From Acetobacteraceae bacterium (GTDB lineage Bacteria; Pseudomonadota; Alphaproteobacteria; Acetobacterales; Acetobacteraceae): 64,000 nucleotides of DNA. Location: assembly GCA_947371015.1 (NCBI GenBank), contig CANBNK010000007.1, positions 1 to 64,000 on the forward strand, in the 5' to 3' direction. Both the position numbers and the translations under genes were made by a program. Shown here one piece after another: positions 18,977-28,613 of the stretch; position 1 is the stretch's first letter; every line of letters starts with the position of its first letter. Under the pieces are notes generated by a model, which had not been told where the DNA came from, made no database searches, and saw only the letters and a list, made by a program, of their open reading frames with translations.

Positions 18977-20308
18977 TTAGATGCTGGCCAGGGCGGCTTC
19001 GACGGCGTCGCCGAAGCGGTCCACGATGGTGTCGATCTCGGCGGGCGTGACGATGTAGGGCGGCGCCAATATGGCGTGGTCGCCCAAAACGCCGTCGATG
19101 GTGCCGCCCATGGGGTAGCAGGCCAGGCCGCGCTTGAAGGCTTCCTGCTTGACCCGGTCGTTCAGCTTCAGCCCGGGGGCGAAGACCTGCTTGGTGGCGC
19201 GGTCCTGCACGAACTCCACCGCCCAGAACAGGCCGCGGCCGCGGATATCACCGACATGCGCCTGGTTGCCGAAGCGTTCGGTCAGGCGCTGTTCCAGCCG
19301 GGCGCCCATGGCCTGGACATTGGCCAGCAGGTTCTCCTCGCGCATCACCTGCTGCACCGCCACGGCGGCGGCGCAGGCGACGGGATGGGCCTGATAGGTG
19401 TGGCCGTGCATGAAGGCGCCGGAGCCGGCGGCGAGCCCTTCGATCACCCTGCCGGAAACCAGGATGCCGCCGATGGGCTGGTAGCCGCCGCCGAGGCCCT
19501 TGGCGACGATCTGGATATCCGGGGCGATGCCCTCGGCCTCCCAGGCATGCAGCGTGCCGCAACGGCCGACGCCGGACATCACCTCGTCCAGGATCAGCAG
19601 CGCGCCATGGCGGTCGCAGATCTCGCGCACCGCCTTGAAGTAGCCGGGCAGGGCGGTGACGCAGCCGAGCGTGGCGCCGACCACGGTCTCCGCGATGAAG
19701 GCGATGACGTTCTGTGGCCCGAGGCGCTGGAACTCTGCCTCCAACTCGGCGGCCAGGCGGGCGACGTAGTCGGCATCGGTCTCGTCGTCGCGCCGGTCCC
19801 GGTAGGCGTAGCAGGGCGAGACGTGGCTGAAGGCGTCGCTGAGGATGGGCGCATAGGGCGCCTTGCGCATGGCGTTGCCGCCGGCGGCCAGGGCGCCCAG
19901 CGTATTGCCGTGGTAACTCTGGCGCCGGGCGATGAACTTGGTGCGTTGCTTCTGGCCGGTCTCATAGAAGTACTGGCGAGCCATCTTCAGCGAGGCCTCG
20001 TTGCCCTCGCTACCGGAGGAGCAGAAGTAGGCGTGAGTCAGGCCGCCGGGAGCGTGGCCGACCATCATGTCCGCCAGTTGCTCGGCGCTGTCACACGAAA
20101 AAAAGCCGGTATGGGCGTAGCAGAGCTGGTCCACTTGGGCCTTGATCGCCTCGATGACCTTGGGGTGGCCATGGCCGAGGCAGGCCACCGCGGCGCCGCC
20201 GGAGCCGTCGATGATCTCGCGGCCGGTTTCGTCATACAGATAGATGCCCTGGCCGCGGATGGCGCGCGGCGGCGTGACGCGCAGGCTGCGATGGACGACG
20301 TGACTCAT
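18977..20308 (-). CDS. Class III aminotransferase, PLP-dependent
   Basis: 443 aa from ATG 20306-20308. It has the fold type I signatures: CSSGSEGNEASLKMAR, SYHGNTLGALAAGG, LILDEVMSGVGRCG and the PLP lysine in QIVAKGLGGGYQPIGG. Class III enzymes of this size act on omega-amino acids, diamines or taurine-like amines with pyruvate or 2-oxoglutarate; the exact substrate cannot be read. Its start overlaps the stop of a small upstream ORF by ATGA, and an amino-acid binding protein follows. Confidence 0.93.
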   Translation of the reverse strand: MSHVVHRSLRVTPPRAIRGQGIYLYDETGREIIDGSGGAAVACLGHGHPKVIEAIKAQVDQLCYAHTGFFSCDSAEQLADMMVGHAPGGLTHAYFCSSGSEGNEASLKMARQYFYETGQKQRTKFIARRQSYHGNTLGALAAGGNAMRKAPYAPILSDAFSHVSPCYAYRDRRDDETDADYVARLAAELEAEFQRLGPQNVIAFIAETVVGATLGCVTALPGYFKAVREICDRHGALLILDEVMSGVGRCGTLHAWEAEGIAPDIQIVAKGLGGGYQPIGGILVSGRVIEGLAAGSGAFMHGHTYQAHPVACAAAVAVQQVMREENLLANVQAMGARLEQRLTERFGNQAHVGDIRGRGLFWAVEFVQDRATKQVFAPGLKLNDRVKQEAFKRGLACYPMGGTIDGVLGDHAILAPPYIVTPAEIDTIVDRFGDAVEAALASI

Positions 20309-20535
20309 GCGGGTTCGGGCTCCGGCAGATGGGCGGCGCGTTGCGCCAGCCTGGATTTGGTTTCGCGCAGGCGGATGCGGGCGGGCTCGCCGCCCGGGGA
20401 GAATATGGTGAGGCCCAACAGGTGCGGGGCGTCGACGGCGATCGGCGCAGCCGGGCTGCCGGCCAGCATCAAGGTGGCCACCCAAGCTTCCCACGCGGCG
20501 ACAAGTGGGGTAGCGCGGAGCCGGTCGGCGGACAT
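20305..20535 (-). CDS. Small hypothetical protein coupled to the aminotransferase
   Basis: 76-aa ORF with high third-position GC, ending in ATGA with the aminotransferase start. Sequence: short hydrophobic stretch LVAAWEAWVATLMLAG, then IFSPGGEPARIRLRETKSRL and an acidic/proline tail. No family recognised. Coupled position and codon usage support it being real. Confidence 0.5.
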   Translation of the reverse strand: MSADRLRATPLVAAWEAWVATLMLAGSPAAPIAVDAPHLLGLTIFSPGGEPARIRLRETKSRLAQRAAHLPEPEPA

Positions 20536-20578
20536 GACGGAACTGTTTCACGCGCTGCGGGGGCACGCAACGGCTGTT

Positions 20579-21103
20579 TCAGCCCGGCGCTTCCACCGGG
20601 GTCTCGACGCCGCAGCCGATCACCAGCGCCAGCCGCTGCGCGTGTTCCTCCAGCCCCGGCACGCTGGTGGCGATGGTGCCGACCGCCACGCGCTGGCCGC
20701 CCACCAGGCGCAGTTCGATCATCGGTGGCCAGGCCAGCGGGGCGCGGCGCTGCGGCATCAGCACCACGGCCTCGATATCGGCCAGGGCCCAGGACCAGGC
20801 GCCCCCATCCCGCTCCAGCCCCAGGCTGAGGCGGCGCAGATGGAGCCGGCCGCTGGCCTGGTCCACCCAGATACGGCTGGCGAGGCAGGCGACCAGGTGC
20901 CACAGCCCCATCGCCAGCAGGACGCAGCCGAGCAGGACCCCGCCCCAGTTGGTCTGGGGGTGCCAGGGCGCCCAATCGGTCGCTTGGTGCATCACGACCG
21001 GCGCCAGCCCGAAGCAGAGGGCGAGGCGGCACAGCACGGGGAACCAGGGGTCGCAGCGCATCGCCGGCGGTGCGGCTGCGATGCCATCTGGCGCGGGCTG
21101 CAC
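20579..21103 (-). CDS. Membrane protein, paralog of the upstream gene, unknown
   Basis: 174 aa with two predicted helices (residues about 25-45 and 55-75) and a C-terminal cytoplasmic or periplasmic domain. That domain has D-x-A-S-G-x-x-x-L-x-R and ADIEAVVLMPQ. It aligns with 21103-21591, indicating a tandem duplication. It starts with GTG sharing the G of the upstream TAG stop (TAGTG). Topology resembles small PH-like membrane proteins, but no function can be given. Confidence 0.72.
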   Translation of the reverse strand: MQPAPDGIAAAPPAMRCDPWFPVLCRLALCFGLAPVVMHQATDWAPWHPQTNWGGVLLGCVLLAMGLWHLVACLASRIWVDQASGRLHLRRLSLGLERDGGAWSWALADIEAVVLMPQRRAPLAWPPMIELRLVGGQRVAVGTIATSVPGLEEHAQRLALVIGCGVETPVEAPG

Positions 21104-21591
21104 TATTCGTTCGCCGGGCGAGGGTCGGCGAAGTGGACGCCGGTGCCGAGGAAGCTGCCCAGGGCGAAGGCTTGGTCCTCCACCCCCAGATGCGTCTTGA
21201 AGGTGCCGAGCGGGATGTAGATCCCGTTGGTCAGCTCCAACTCCAGCCGCAGCGGCTTCATCAGTCGGGTCTGCCGCGGCACCACGGCGACGGCGGCGAT
21301 GTCGGCGCGGCTACCGGACCAGTCCTCCTCGCCCCACAGGAAGGGGCTGCGACTGAGCGTGACCTGGCCGGTGGCGGGCTCCAGGCTGATGCTGCTGAAC
21401 AGGAAGTTGGCCAGGTTCCATAAGCCCCAGCCGATGACCAGCCCGCCGCCGATCAGCTGGCGGTAGCGGTAGTCGCCGGTCCATTCGACGGCATCGAGGC
21501 CATAGTTCAGGAAGAAGCCGCCCAGGCAGATGATGCCGAAGGCGCGCCCGAGTGCCAGCATCCAGGAATCGCAGCGTCGAGTCTGTTTCAC
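21103..21591 (-). CDS. Membrane protein, paralog of the downstream gene, unknown
   Basis: 162 aa, GTG start at 21591. Two hydrophobic segments are followed by a domain with EPATGQVTLSRSPF and RADIAAVAVVPRQTR, matching the neighbour at the same positions. It lies 22 bp after the nucleoside transporter on the same strand, so it is probably in the same transcript. Confidence 0.72.
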   Translation of the reverse strand: MKQTRRCDSWMLALGRAFGIICLGGFFLNYGLDAVEWTGDYRYRQLIGGGLVIGWGLWNLANFLFSSISLEPATGQVTLSRSPFLWGEEDWSGSRADIAAVAVVPRQTRLMKPLRLELELTNGIYIPLGTFKTHLGVEDQAFALGSFLGTGVHFADPRPANE

Positions 21592-21613
21592 CGCGCTGGC
21601 AGCATGAAGGCCG

Positions 21614-22864
21614 TTACGGCGCTGTCAACAGCCCCACGGTGGCGCCGGCCAGGCAGCAGGCGATGCTGGCGGCGACCAGGCTGGGCAGGCCGAGGCGGAT
21701 GATCTCGGCGCGGCGGGTGGGGCACATTGCCGCCATGCCCGTCACCATGATGCCGACCGAGCCGAGGTTGGTGAAGCCGCACAGCGCATAGGTCAGCACC
21801 AGGCGGGAGCGTTCCGACAACCCGGCGCCGCCGCTGGCGGCCAGTTGCAGGTAGCTGACGAACTCGTTGATGACGACCTTGATGCCGAGCGATTGCGCGA
21901 CGGTGGCGCATTCCGCGGCCGGGATGCCCATGGCCCAGGCCAGCGGCCAGAAGGCCCAGCCGGCCAGGGTCTGCAGCGTCAGGCCGGTGAGTGGTTCCAG
22001 CATCGCGTTCATCAGCGCTACCAGCGCCACGAAGACGATCAGCGAGGCCATGATGCCGAGCAGCAATTGCAGGCCATCCGCGGTGCCGCGGACGATGGCG
22101 TCCATACTGCTGTCATACAGCGCCGGCGCTGGGCCTTGCTCGGTGGTGGGGCGGCTGGCGGTGCGGTCCTCCGGCATCATCAGCAGCGCCGCCAGGATGG
22201 AGGCGGGCGCCGCGATCAGGCTGGCGACGAGGAGTTGTCCGGCGGCGTCCGGCACCACCTGGCTGATCATCTGCGCATAGACCACCAGCATGTTGCCGCT
22301 GATGGTGGCGAGGCCGGCGACCATGACGACGAAAAGCTCGGCGCGGGACAGCCTGGCCAGCCAGGGGCTGATCAGCAGGGGGGCCTCGACCATGCCGACA
22401 AAAATATTGGCGGCGACCGAGAGGTTGCACGCGCCCGACAGGCCGAAGGCGCGCTTCAGGCCGCGCGCCAGCACCGCGACGACGGCCGGCAGCACCTTCC
22501 AATGGTACAGCAGCGCCGAGAGTGCGCCGACCACCAGCACCAAGGGGAGGGCCTGGAAGAACAGGATGAAGCTGGCGCCGGGCATGGTTTCGCTGAACGG
22601 CAGTGGCCCGCCGCCGAGGTAGCCGAAGACCAGGCTGGTGCCCTGGCGGGTGGCGCGGGCCAGCGCCTCCACCGCGTCACCGACGCGGGCGAAGCCGGCG
22701 CGGATCGGTGGCACATGCAGCAGCAGCGCAGCGAGCACGACCATACTGCCGAGGCCGGCGATGACGACGCGCGGCCGCACCCCGCGGCGGAACCCGCCGA
22801 GCGCCCAGGCCAGCGCGCAGAGCAGCAGCAGGCCAAGCGCGGATTGCAGTTGCAGCAGGCTCAA
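21614..22864 (-). CDS. Concentrative nucleoside transporter (NupC/CNT family)
   Basis: 416-aa inner-membrane nucleoside symporter. Family motifs are seen: GACNLSVAANIFVGMVEAPLL, ELFVVMVAGLATISG, and the C-terminal SYALCGFTN-like stretch TYALCGFTNLGSVGIM. The start is TTG at 22862-22864, overlapping the rmuC stop as TTGA. Placement after rmuC and purH fits purine salvage next to synthesis, though this may be chance. Confidence 0.92.
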   Translation of the reverse strand: MSLLQLQSALGLLLLCALAWALGGFRRGVRPRVVIAGLGSMVVLAALLLHVPPIRAGFARVGDAVEALARATRQGTSLVFGYLGGGPLPFSETMPGASFILFFQALPLVLVVGALSALLYHWKVLPAVVAVLARGLKRAFGLSGACNLSVAANIFVGMVEAPLLISPWLARLSRAELFVVMVAGLATISGNMLVVYAQMISQVVPDAAGQLLVASLIAAPASILAALLMMPEDRTASRPTTEQGPAPALYDSSMDAIVRGTADGLQLLLGIMASLIVFVALVALMNAMLEPLTGLTLQTLAGWAFWPLAWAMGIPAAECATVAQSLGIKVVINEFVSYLQLAASGGAGLSERSRLVLTYALCGFTNLGSVGIMVTGMAAMCPTRRAEIIRLGLPSLVAASIACCLAGATVGLLTAP

Positions 22865-24345
22865 GCCTCGTCGTCCTCATCGCCGGCATCGTCGGAGGGG
22901 ATTTCCAACTCGCGCTCGGCCAGCGCCGCTTCCAGCGCCGTTACGCTGCGCAGCTTTTTGTCCACTGCGCGGGTGCGGACGCGCGCTTTCGCAATAGTAT
23001 TGCCGAAGGCGCCAGCCTGCTTAGCCAGCCGCGTGAGCACGCCGTCAAGCTGGCCCATCTCGGTGCGTGTGGCGGCCAGCAGTTGCTGAACCGCCTCGGC
23101 CTTTTCGGACATCACCAGCGTCACATGGCCCAGCTGGATGGTGCGTAGCATGGCCGGCAAAAGCGAAGGACCGAGCACCATCACCTTGTGCTCACGGTGC
23201 AGCGCCTCCAGCAGGCCCGGCGCGCGTGCTGCCTCGGCGTAAAGTCCCTCGGTGGGGAGGTAAAGCACCGCGAACTCCACCGTGCGCGGTGGGCAGATGT
23301 ACTTAGTGCCGATCTTCTGTGCTTCGGCGCGCAGCCGTTGCACCAGCGCGGCACGGGCAGCACGCTCGCCCTCGGCATCGCCTTCGGCGGAGGCTTGTTG
23401 CAGACGATCGTAGTCCTCAGCGGGGAACTTTGCGTCCACCGCTAGCAGGACTCGCTCCCGGCCCTGAGCGGGCATGAAGATAGCGAACTCCACCACTTCG
23501 TCGCTGTCCTCGTGCAGCTTGACGTTCGCCTCGTAGCCGTTAGGCATCAGGTCATCCAGAAGCGCTTTCACTTGCGCCTCGCCCCAGCCGCCGCGTGCCT
23601 TAACGTTGCTAAAGAGCCGCTTCAGGTCGCCCACTTGCGCCGTCACTGCCGCCACGTCGCCCATAGCCTTCTGCAGGGCGGCGATATGGTCCACCACTCG
23701 GGCGAAGCTCTCGTTCATCTGCTTCTCCACTGCGGCGTGGAGCTGCTCGTTCACGCTTTGCTGAATTTCTGCCAGCTTCTTCTCGTTTCCCTCGCGCATT
23801 TCCTTCAGCTTGGCGTCGAGCGCATCGCGATTGCGCTGGGCGTCCTCGGCGAGAGTTGCCAGCAGTTTTGTCTGGTGCTCAGCCGCCTGCGCCGCCAACG
23901 CCTTGTCCATGGCGTCCAGCCGGGCCCGCGTCGCTTGCGCATCCTTGCCGAGTTGGTCGGCAAGGCCGGCGGCGTTGCGCCCCTCTGCATCTACCTGTGC
24001 TGCCCGCCCCTTCTCCAGAGCCAGCGAAACCTTGGCGATGCCCTCCGCTAGCGCCGTCCGCTGCGCCTCCAACTGCGCCCGCAGAGCCTCGGCCTCGCGC
24101 CGCGCCTGCTCCGCCTCGGCCCGCGCCGCATCGTTCAGCGCCTTGGTCTGTTCCAAGGTAAAGCCACTTAATTCGCGCGAGAGAGACGCTGAGCTGCCCG
24201 CCAACTCCGCCTTCAAGTCCCCGCGCAGGGCGCCTAGCTGCGTGGCCAAGGCCGGGTCTGCACCCGCTTTACGCAGCAACAGGACCGCCAGTACCGCTGA
24301 CAGCAAAGCGAGTACCAGCAAAAGTAGTGTGGCTTCGACCGACAT
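22861..24345 (-). CDS. rmuC: DNA recombination protein RmuC
   Basis: About 494 aa: N-terminal membrane helix (residues about 5-22), a long Ala/Glu/Lys coiled coil to about residue 210, then the RmuC nuclease-like core with [30 protein letters not shown] and [24 protein letters not shown]. RmuC limits DNA rearrangements. ATG 24345 is preferred because GGGGGG abuts the ATG at 24351 with no spacing but is 6 bp from 24345. Third positions appear less GC-biased than in flanking genes, hinting at a different history. Confidence 0.93.
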   Translation of the reverse strand: MSVEATLLLLVLALLSAVLAVLLLRKAGADPALATQLGALRGDLKAELAGSSASLSRELSGFTLEQTKALNDAARAEAEQARREAEALRAQLEAQRTALAEGIAKVSLALEKGRAAQVDAEGRNAAGLADQLGKDAQATRARLDAMDKALAAQAAEHQTKLLATLAEDAQRNRDALDAKLKEMREGNEKKLAEIQQSVNEQLHAAVEKQMNESFARVVDHIAALQKAMGDVAAVTAQVGDLKRLFSNVKARGGWGEAQVKALLDDLMPNGYEANVKLHEDSDEVVEFAIFMPAQGRERVLLAVDAKFPAEDYDRLQQASAEGDAEGERAARAALVQRLRAEAQKIGTKYICPPRTVEFAVLYLPTEGLYAEAARAPGLLEALHREHKVMVLGPSLLPAMLRTIQLGHVTLVMSEKAEAVQQLLAATRTEMGQLDGVLTRLAKQAGAFGNTIAKARVRTRAVDKKLRSVTALEAALAERELEIPSDDAGDEDDEA

Positions 24346-24388
24346 CGCCATCCCCCCGATTCGTGAGCGGTATGATGCCGCGCCGTAC

Positions 24389-25966
24389 TCAATGCCGGAA
24401 GTGGCGCATCCCCGTGAACACCATGGCCAGGCCGGCCTTGTCGGCGGCGGCGATCACCTCGGCGTCGCGGATGCTGCCACCCGGCTGGATCACCGCGGTG
24501 GCGCCGGCGGAGGCCGCGATCTCCAGCCCATCGGCGAAGGGGAAGAAGGCGTCGGAGGCCACAACGCTGCCCTCGGCCAGCGGCGCCGCCAGGCCGGCGG
24601 CTTCGGCGGCGGCCTTGGACTTCCAGGCGGCGATGCGGCTGCTCTCGGCGCGGTTCATCTGCCCGGCGCCGATGCCGGTGGTTGCCAGGTTCTTCGCGTA
24701 GATGATGGCGTTTGACTTCACATGCTTGCAGACCCGGAAGGCGAAGATCAGGTCGGCCATCTCCTGTGGCGTCGGTGCGCGCTGCGTCACCACCTTCAAC
24801 ATGGCCTCCGTCACCTGGCCGGCGTCGCGGGACTGCGCCAGGAAGCCGCCGGCGACGGACTTGAAGGTCAGGCCCGGAGAGGCGGCATTCGGCAGGCCGC
24901 CGGTCAGCAACAGGCGCAGGTTCTTCTTCTTCGCAAACACTGCCTGGGCTTCGGCCGAGGCGTCGGGCGCGATAACCACCTCGGTGAAGATCGCGGCGAT
25001 CTTTTCCGCGGCGGCGGCGTCCAGCGGGCGGTTGGCGGCGACGATGCCGCCGAAGGCGCTGACGGGGTCGCACAGCAAAGCGCGGTCCCAGGCTGCGGCG
25101 AGCGTGTCGTCGATGGCGATGCCGCAGGGATTGGCGTGCTTGACGATGACGATGGCCGGGCGGTCGAACTCGGCGACGCATTCATAGGCGGCGTCGGTGT
25201 CGTTCAGGTTGTTGTAGGACAGCTCCTTGCCCTGCACCTGGCGGGCGGTGGCGATGCCGGGGCGGGCGCTGCCATCGACGTAGAAGGCGGCCTGCTGGTG
25301 CGGGTTCTCGCCATAGCGCAGGCCCTGGCGGAGGATGCCGGCGAAGGCCAGCCGCGGCGGGAAGGTCTCTCCCAGTTGCCCGGCGAACCAGGTGCTGATG
25401 GCAGCGTCATAGGCGGCGGTGCGGGCATAGGCGGCGGCGGCGAATTTTCTGCGGGTCGCCAAGGTGGTGCCGCCCTGCGCCTCGATCTCGGCCTGCAACT
25501 CCGCCAGCTGCGCGGGTTCGGTCACCACCACCACATCGTTGTGGTTCTTGGCGGCGCTGCGGATCATCGCCGGGCCGCCGATGTCGATGTTCTCGATGCA
25601 GTCGTCGAAGGCGGCACCCTTCGCCACGGTCGCCTCGAACGGATAGAGGTTGACCATCACCAGGTCGATCGGCGCGATGCTGTGCGCTGCCATCTGCGCC
25701 TGGTGGTCGGCCAGGTCGCGGCGGCCCAGGATGCCGCCATGCACCTGCGGCACCAGGGTCTTCACCCGGCCGTCCAGGATTTCCGGGAAGCCGGTGTGGT
25801 CGGAGACGTCCTTGACCGCGATCCCGGCGTCCCGCAGCGCCTTCGCGGTGCCGCCGGTGGAGAGGATCTCCACGCCGCGCCCGGCCAGGAAGCGGCCGAA
25901 GTCGAGCAGGCCGGTCTTGTCCGAGACCGAGATCAGGGCGCGGCGAATGGGGGTCGTGGCGGACAT
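24389..25966 (-). CDS. purH: Bifunctional AICAR transformylase/IMP cyclohydrolase PurH
   Basis: 525-aa enzyme for the last two steps of IMP synthesis. The N-terminal IMP cyclohydrolase domain shows [16 protein letters not shown] and [17 protein letters not shown]. The C-terminal transformylase domain shows [49 protein letters not shown] and [10 protein letters not shown]. Length is standard. An inverted-repeat element (26022-26073) lies upstream. Confidence 0.98.
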   Translation of the reverse strand: MSATTPIRRALISVSDKTGLLDFGRFLAGRGVEILSTGGTAKALRDAGIAVKDVSDHTGFPEILDGRVKTLVPQVHGGILGRRDLADHQAQMAAHSIAPIDLVMVNLYPFEATVAKGAAFDDCIENIDIGGPAMIRSAAKNHNDVVVVTEPAQLAELQAEIEAQGGTTLATRRKFAAAAYARTAAYDAAISTWFAGQLGETFPPRLAFAGILRQGLRYGENPHQQAAFYVDGSARPGIATARQVQGKELSYNNLNDTDAAYECVAEFDRPAIVIVKHANPCGIAIDDTLAAAWDRALLCDPVSAFGGIVAANRPLDAAAAEKIAAIFTEVVIAPDASAEAQAVFAKKKNLRLLLTGGLPNAASPGLTFKSVAGGFLAQSRDAGQVTEAMLKVVTQRAPTPQEMADLIFAFRVCKHVKSNAIIYAKNLATTGIGAGQMNRAESSRIAAWKSKAAAEAAGLAAPLAEGSVVASDAFFPFADGLEIAASAGATAVIQPGGSIRDAEVIAAADKAGLAMVFTGMRHFRH

Positions 25967-26021
25967 GGCGGGGGCCTCCCGAAGCGAAGGGCCGCCCCTT
26001 ACCCCCGGGCGCCCCGCAGGT

Positions 26022-26073
26022 CCAGAGCAATAACGGGCCAGATGGCCTTGCCTGAAGGCAATTATTGCTCTGG
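26022..26073. repeat. CCAGAGCAA...TTGCTCTGG inverted-repeat element, copy 2
   Basis: Perfect 12-bp arms CCAGAGCAATAA (26022-26033) and TTATTGCTCTGG (26062-26073), with an inner GCCTTGCCTGAAGGC hairpin. Same outer arms and length as 5529-5580. It lies between the MFS stop and the purH start, both on the minus strand, so it could serve as a terminator or leader structure. Confidence 0.65.
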
Positions 26074-26085
26074 AATCAAAGGCTT

Positions 26086-27294
26086 CTACGCCGCGCTGAG
26101 CGGCTGGCGGCGCAGGCTGAGCCAGCCAAGCGCCAGGCAGGCAATGACCGGAAGCGCGATCGCGAAGCCGTTGAGCGCTTCCCAGCCCAGCCGTTCCTGG
26201 GCGAAGCCGGCCATGAAGCTGGCCACCGCGGTGGTGCCGAACACCAGGAAGTCGTTCATCGCCTGGGCCTTGCCGCGCTCATTCGGCCGGTAGCACGTGG
26301 TGACCATGGTGGTGGCGCCGACGAACAGGAAGTTCCAGCCCACGCCGTTCAGCGACAGGGCGATGCGGAAGTGCCATTCGCTGAGGCCACCGAGCGCGGC
26401 GGCGATGCCGACCAGCAGCAGCGCGATGCCGACCAGCATGACGCGCAGCGTGCCGAAGCGGGTGATCAGGTTGCCGGTGAAGAAGCTGGGGACGAACATG
26501 CCGAGCACATGCATCAGCACGACCCATTGCGCTTCGGTATGGGGCAGCCCGCAGGCGACGATGGCGAGCGGCGAGGCGCTCATCACGAAGGACATGATGC
26601 CGGACGCCATCATGCCGGCGATGACGGCGGCGATGAAGCGCGGCTGGGCGGCGATGACGCGGAGCGGGCGCGGTGGCGCCGCCGGAGCGCCGGTGGCGGA
26701 GGCCTCCAGCACGGCGGGAAAGCGGATGAACGACATGACGGTGAAGGAGGCGACGTGCAGCCCGACCATGGCGGCGAAGGAGGCGAGGTAGAGCGGCACC
26801 CATTGGTCGTGCGTCCAGCGCGCCAGCGAAGGGCCGACGACGCCGGCGACGACACCCCCGGCGGTCACCCAGGAAATCGCCCGGGCGCGGTAGCTCGGCG
26901 GCACCAGTTCCACCGCGGCGAAGCGGTACATCTGCAGGCTGGCGGCGGCATAGCCGAGCAGCAGCCCGCCAGCGCACATGGTGACGAAGCTGGCATGGTA
27001 GAGCCCGACGCCGACGATGGTGGCACCGGCCATGCCGAACACCGAGCCGACCCGGAACCCGAAGCGCCGGCCGTAGCGCTGCATCAGCATGCCCGCGGGG
27101 AATACCGCGAGCATGACGCCGAGATGCTGGAGCGTGATCGGCAGGGTGGCCAGGTCCCGGTTCGGGTAGAAGGTGATGATGGACAGCGCGGTGGCGGTGA
27201 ACATCAGCACATTGCCGGAATTGCCCAGCGCCTGGCACAGCGCGAGCAGGATCAGGTTCCGCCGCATCGAGCGGTCCAGCAACTGCGGCATCAT
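26086..27294 (-). CDS. MFS transporter
   Basis: About 402 aa with 12 helices. Loop 2-3 motif: [20 protein letters not shown] 27294 is chosen because GAGGA lies 5 bp upstream, and because the 29 extra codons of the longer frame extend back into repeat R2. Sequence resembles the Bcr/CynX-like branch found in alphaproteobacteria, substrate unknown. Confidence 0.88.
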   Translation of the reverse strand: MMPQLLDRSMRRNLILLALCQALGNSGNVLMFTATALSIITFYPNRDLATLPITLQHLGVMLAVFPAGMLMQRYGRRFGFRVGSVFGMAGATIVGVGLYHASFVTMCAGGLLLGYAAASLQMYRFAAVELVPPSYRARAISWVTAGGVVAGVVGPSLARWTHDQWVPLYLASFAAMVGLHVASFTVMSFIRFPAVLEASATGAPAAPPRPLRVIAAQPRFIAAVIAGMMASGIMSFVMSASPLAIVACGLPHTEAQWVVLMHVLGMFVPSFFTGNLITRFGTLRVMLVGIALLLVGIAAALGGLSEWHFRIALSLNGVGWNFLFVGATTMVTTCYRPNERGKAQAMNDFLVFGTTAVASFMAGFAQERLGWEALNGFAIALPVIACLALGWLSLRRQPLSAA

Positions 27295-27356
27295 GCGTTT
27301 CCTCGTGGGTTTTGCCCAGGGTACCGGTTGCGCGGACCGCGGCAAAGGGCGGCCGG

Positions 27357-27419
27357 CTTTTTGTTTGAGCGGCTGAGTCACGCCGCCGGTGATTCCACCG
27401 GCGACGATCAGCCTGCTAA
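27357..27419 (-). repeat. CTAG-family repeat, half copy R2
   Basis: About 63 bp matching only the GGTGGAATCACC-hairpin half of the family, in reverse orientation (TTTGTTTGAGCGGCTGAGTC, then GGTGATTCCACCGGCGACGA). Its outer end provides the TAG stop of the adjacent glycosyltransferase. Confidence 0.7.
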
Positions 27420-28552
27420 AGCCCTAGCAGGTCCAGCGTGTGGTCCACCACCTGGGCCTCGTCGAAGCGCGCCAGCGCGCGGGCGCGGCCGGCGGCGCCC
27501 AGGGCGGCACGCAGGCCAGGGTCGGCGGCCAGCCGGGTGAGCGCCTGCGCCAGCGGCGCCACGCTGGCGGGCGGCACCAGCAGGCCGGTCTCGGCCCCGG
27601 AAAAGTCGGCTGCCGGCGGCAGCGGCACCACCTGCTCGCGCGGCCCGCGGATCGCCGTGGCCACCACGGGCAACCCGGTCAGCATCGCCTCGATGATGCT
27701 CATCGGCAGGCCCTCGAAATGGCTGGGCAGCACGAAGATATCCGCCGCCGGCAGCAGCCGCGCCACGTCATGGCGGTAGCCCAGCCGGCGCAGGCGCCCC
27801 CCCATGGCGGCGGTGGCGGTGGCAAACAGCGGCTCCAGGTCGGCGCCATGGTCGGAGGCCAGGCGTTCGCCGACCACCCAGAGGTGGGCGCCGGGCACCT
27901 GCGGCATGGCGGCCAGCAACTCGGGATAACCCTTGTGGCGCACCAGGCGGGAGACGGCGATGACCACCGGCGCGTCCGCCGCCACGCCCAGTTCAGCGCG
28001 GATGGCGGCGCGGGCGGCCGGGTCTGGCCGGAACAGCGCGGGGTCGCGGCCATTCAGGACTGCCTGCGCCCCGGCATGGATGTGCAGGCGCCGGGCGTCG
28101 GCGGCTTCCTCGGCCGAGACGGTCAGCAGCGTATCCGTCAGCCGCCCGCCCAGCCATTCCAGCCCGAGCGACAGGCCGCGGCGCCACAGCGGCCCCGGCT
28201 GGTTGAACAGGAAGCCGTGGCAGGTATAGGCCACGCGCGGTACGCCCTCGGCGCGCGCGGCGGCGCGGGCGAGCAGGCCGGAGATCGGCATGTGGCCGTG
28301 CACCAGGTCGAACTGCTCGGCCCGGAACACGTGTCTCAGCGCCTGTAGCGCCCGCCAGTTGGCGGCCGGCGACAGGCTGCGGGCGAAGGGCACCGGGATG
28401 ATGCGGAACCCCTCGGCACGGGGGATGTCCAGCAGCGGGCCTTCCGCCGAGATGCCGACCACCTCATGCCCTCGGTCGCGGGCGCCGCGCATCAGCGGCA
28501 GCAGGAAGTGGCGCAACGAGAAATCGACGTTGGTGACCTGGGCGATCTTCAC
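27416..28552 (-). CDS. Glycosyltransferase family 4
   Basis: 378-aa GT-B fold enzyme transferring sugar from a nucleotide donor to an envelope glycan or lipid acceptor. The N-domain starts VKIAQVTNVDFSLRHFLLPL and contains DLVHGHMPISG. The C-domain has VVIAVSRLVRHKGYPELL and the E-x7-E signature region SHFEGLPMSIIEAMLTGLPVV. Start is GTG 28552, the only candidate at the family N-terminus. A much longer frame upstream belongs to a shadow of the heparinase gene. Part of the rpe-heparinase-GT transcript. Confidence 0.9.
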   Translation of the reverse strand: MKIAQVTNVDFSLRHFLLPLMRGARDRGHEVVGISAEGPLLDIPRAEGFRIIPVPFARSLSPAANWRALQALRHVFRAEQFDLVHGHMPISGLLARAAARAEGVPRVAYTCHGFLFNQPGPLWRRGLSLGLEWLGGRLTDTLLTVSAEEAADARRLHIHAGAQAVLNGRDPALFRPDPAARAAIRAELGVAADAPVVIAVSRLVRHKGYPELLAAMPQVPGAHLWVVGERLASDHGADLEPLFATATAAMGGRLRRLGYRHDVARLLPAADIFVLPSHFEGLPMSIIEAMLTGLPVVATAIRGPREQVVPLPPAADFSGAETGLLVPPASVAPLAQALTRLAADPGLRAALGAAGRARALARFDEAQVVDHTLDLLGL

Positions 28553-28613
28553 GCGCGCATCCCTGGGCAGCGACGGCAGGGCCGAGACATGGCGGCGCGG
28601 CGCCGCCAGCCGC

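Noticed and set aside
18869-21220. 783-codon open frame on the plus strand opposite the aminotransferase region
   Set aside because: It is the antisense shadow of GC-rich genes: composition is Gly/Ala/Arg/His-rich with no domain logic, and the minus-strand genes beneath it have clear motifs.
25967-26085. Possible ZTP (pfl) riboswitch upstream of purH
   Set aside because: The leader is GC-rich and hairpin-forming, but I cannot find the conserved pfl core sequences; the palindrome there matches a repeat also found at 5529, away from purine genes.
27295-27381. Longer N-terminus for the MFS transporter at 26086
   Set aside because: The extra codons run back into repeat R2 and are hydrophilic; the ATG at 27294 has a ribosome-binding site.
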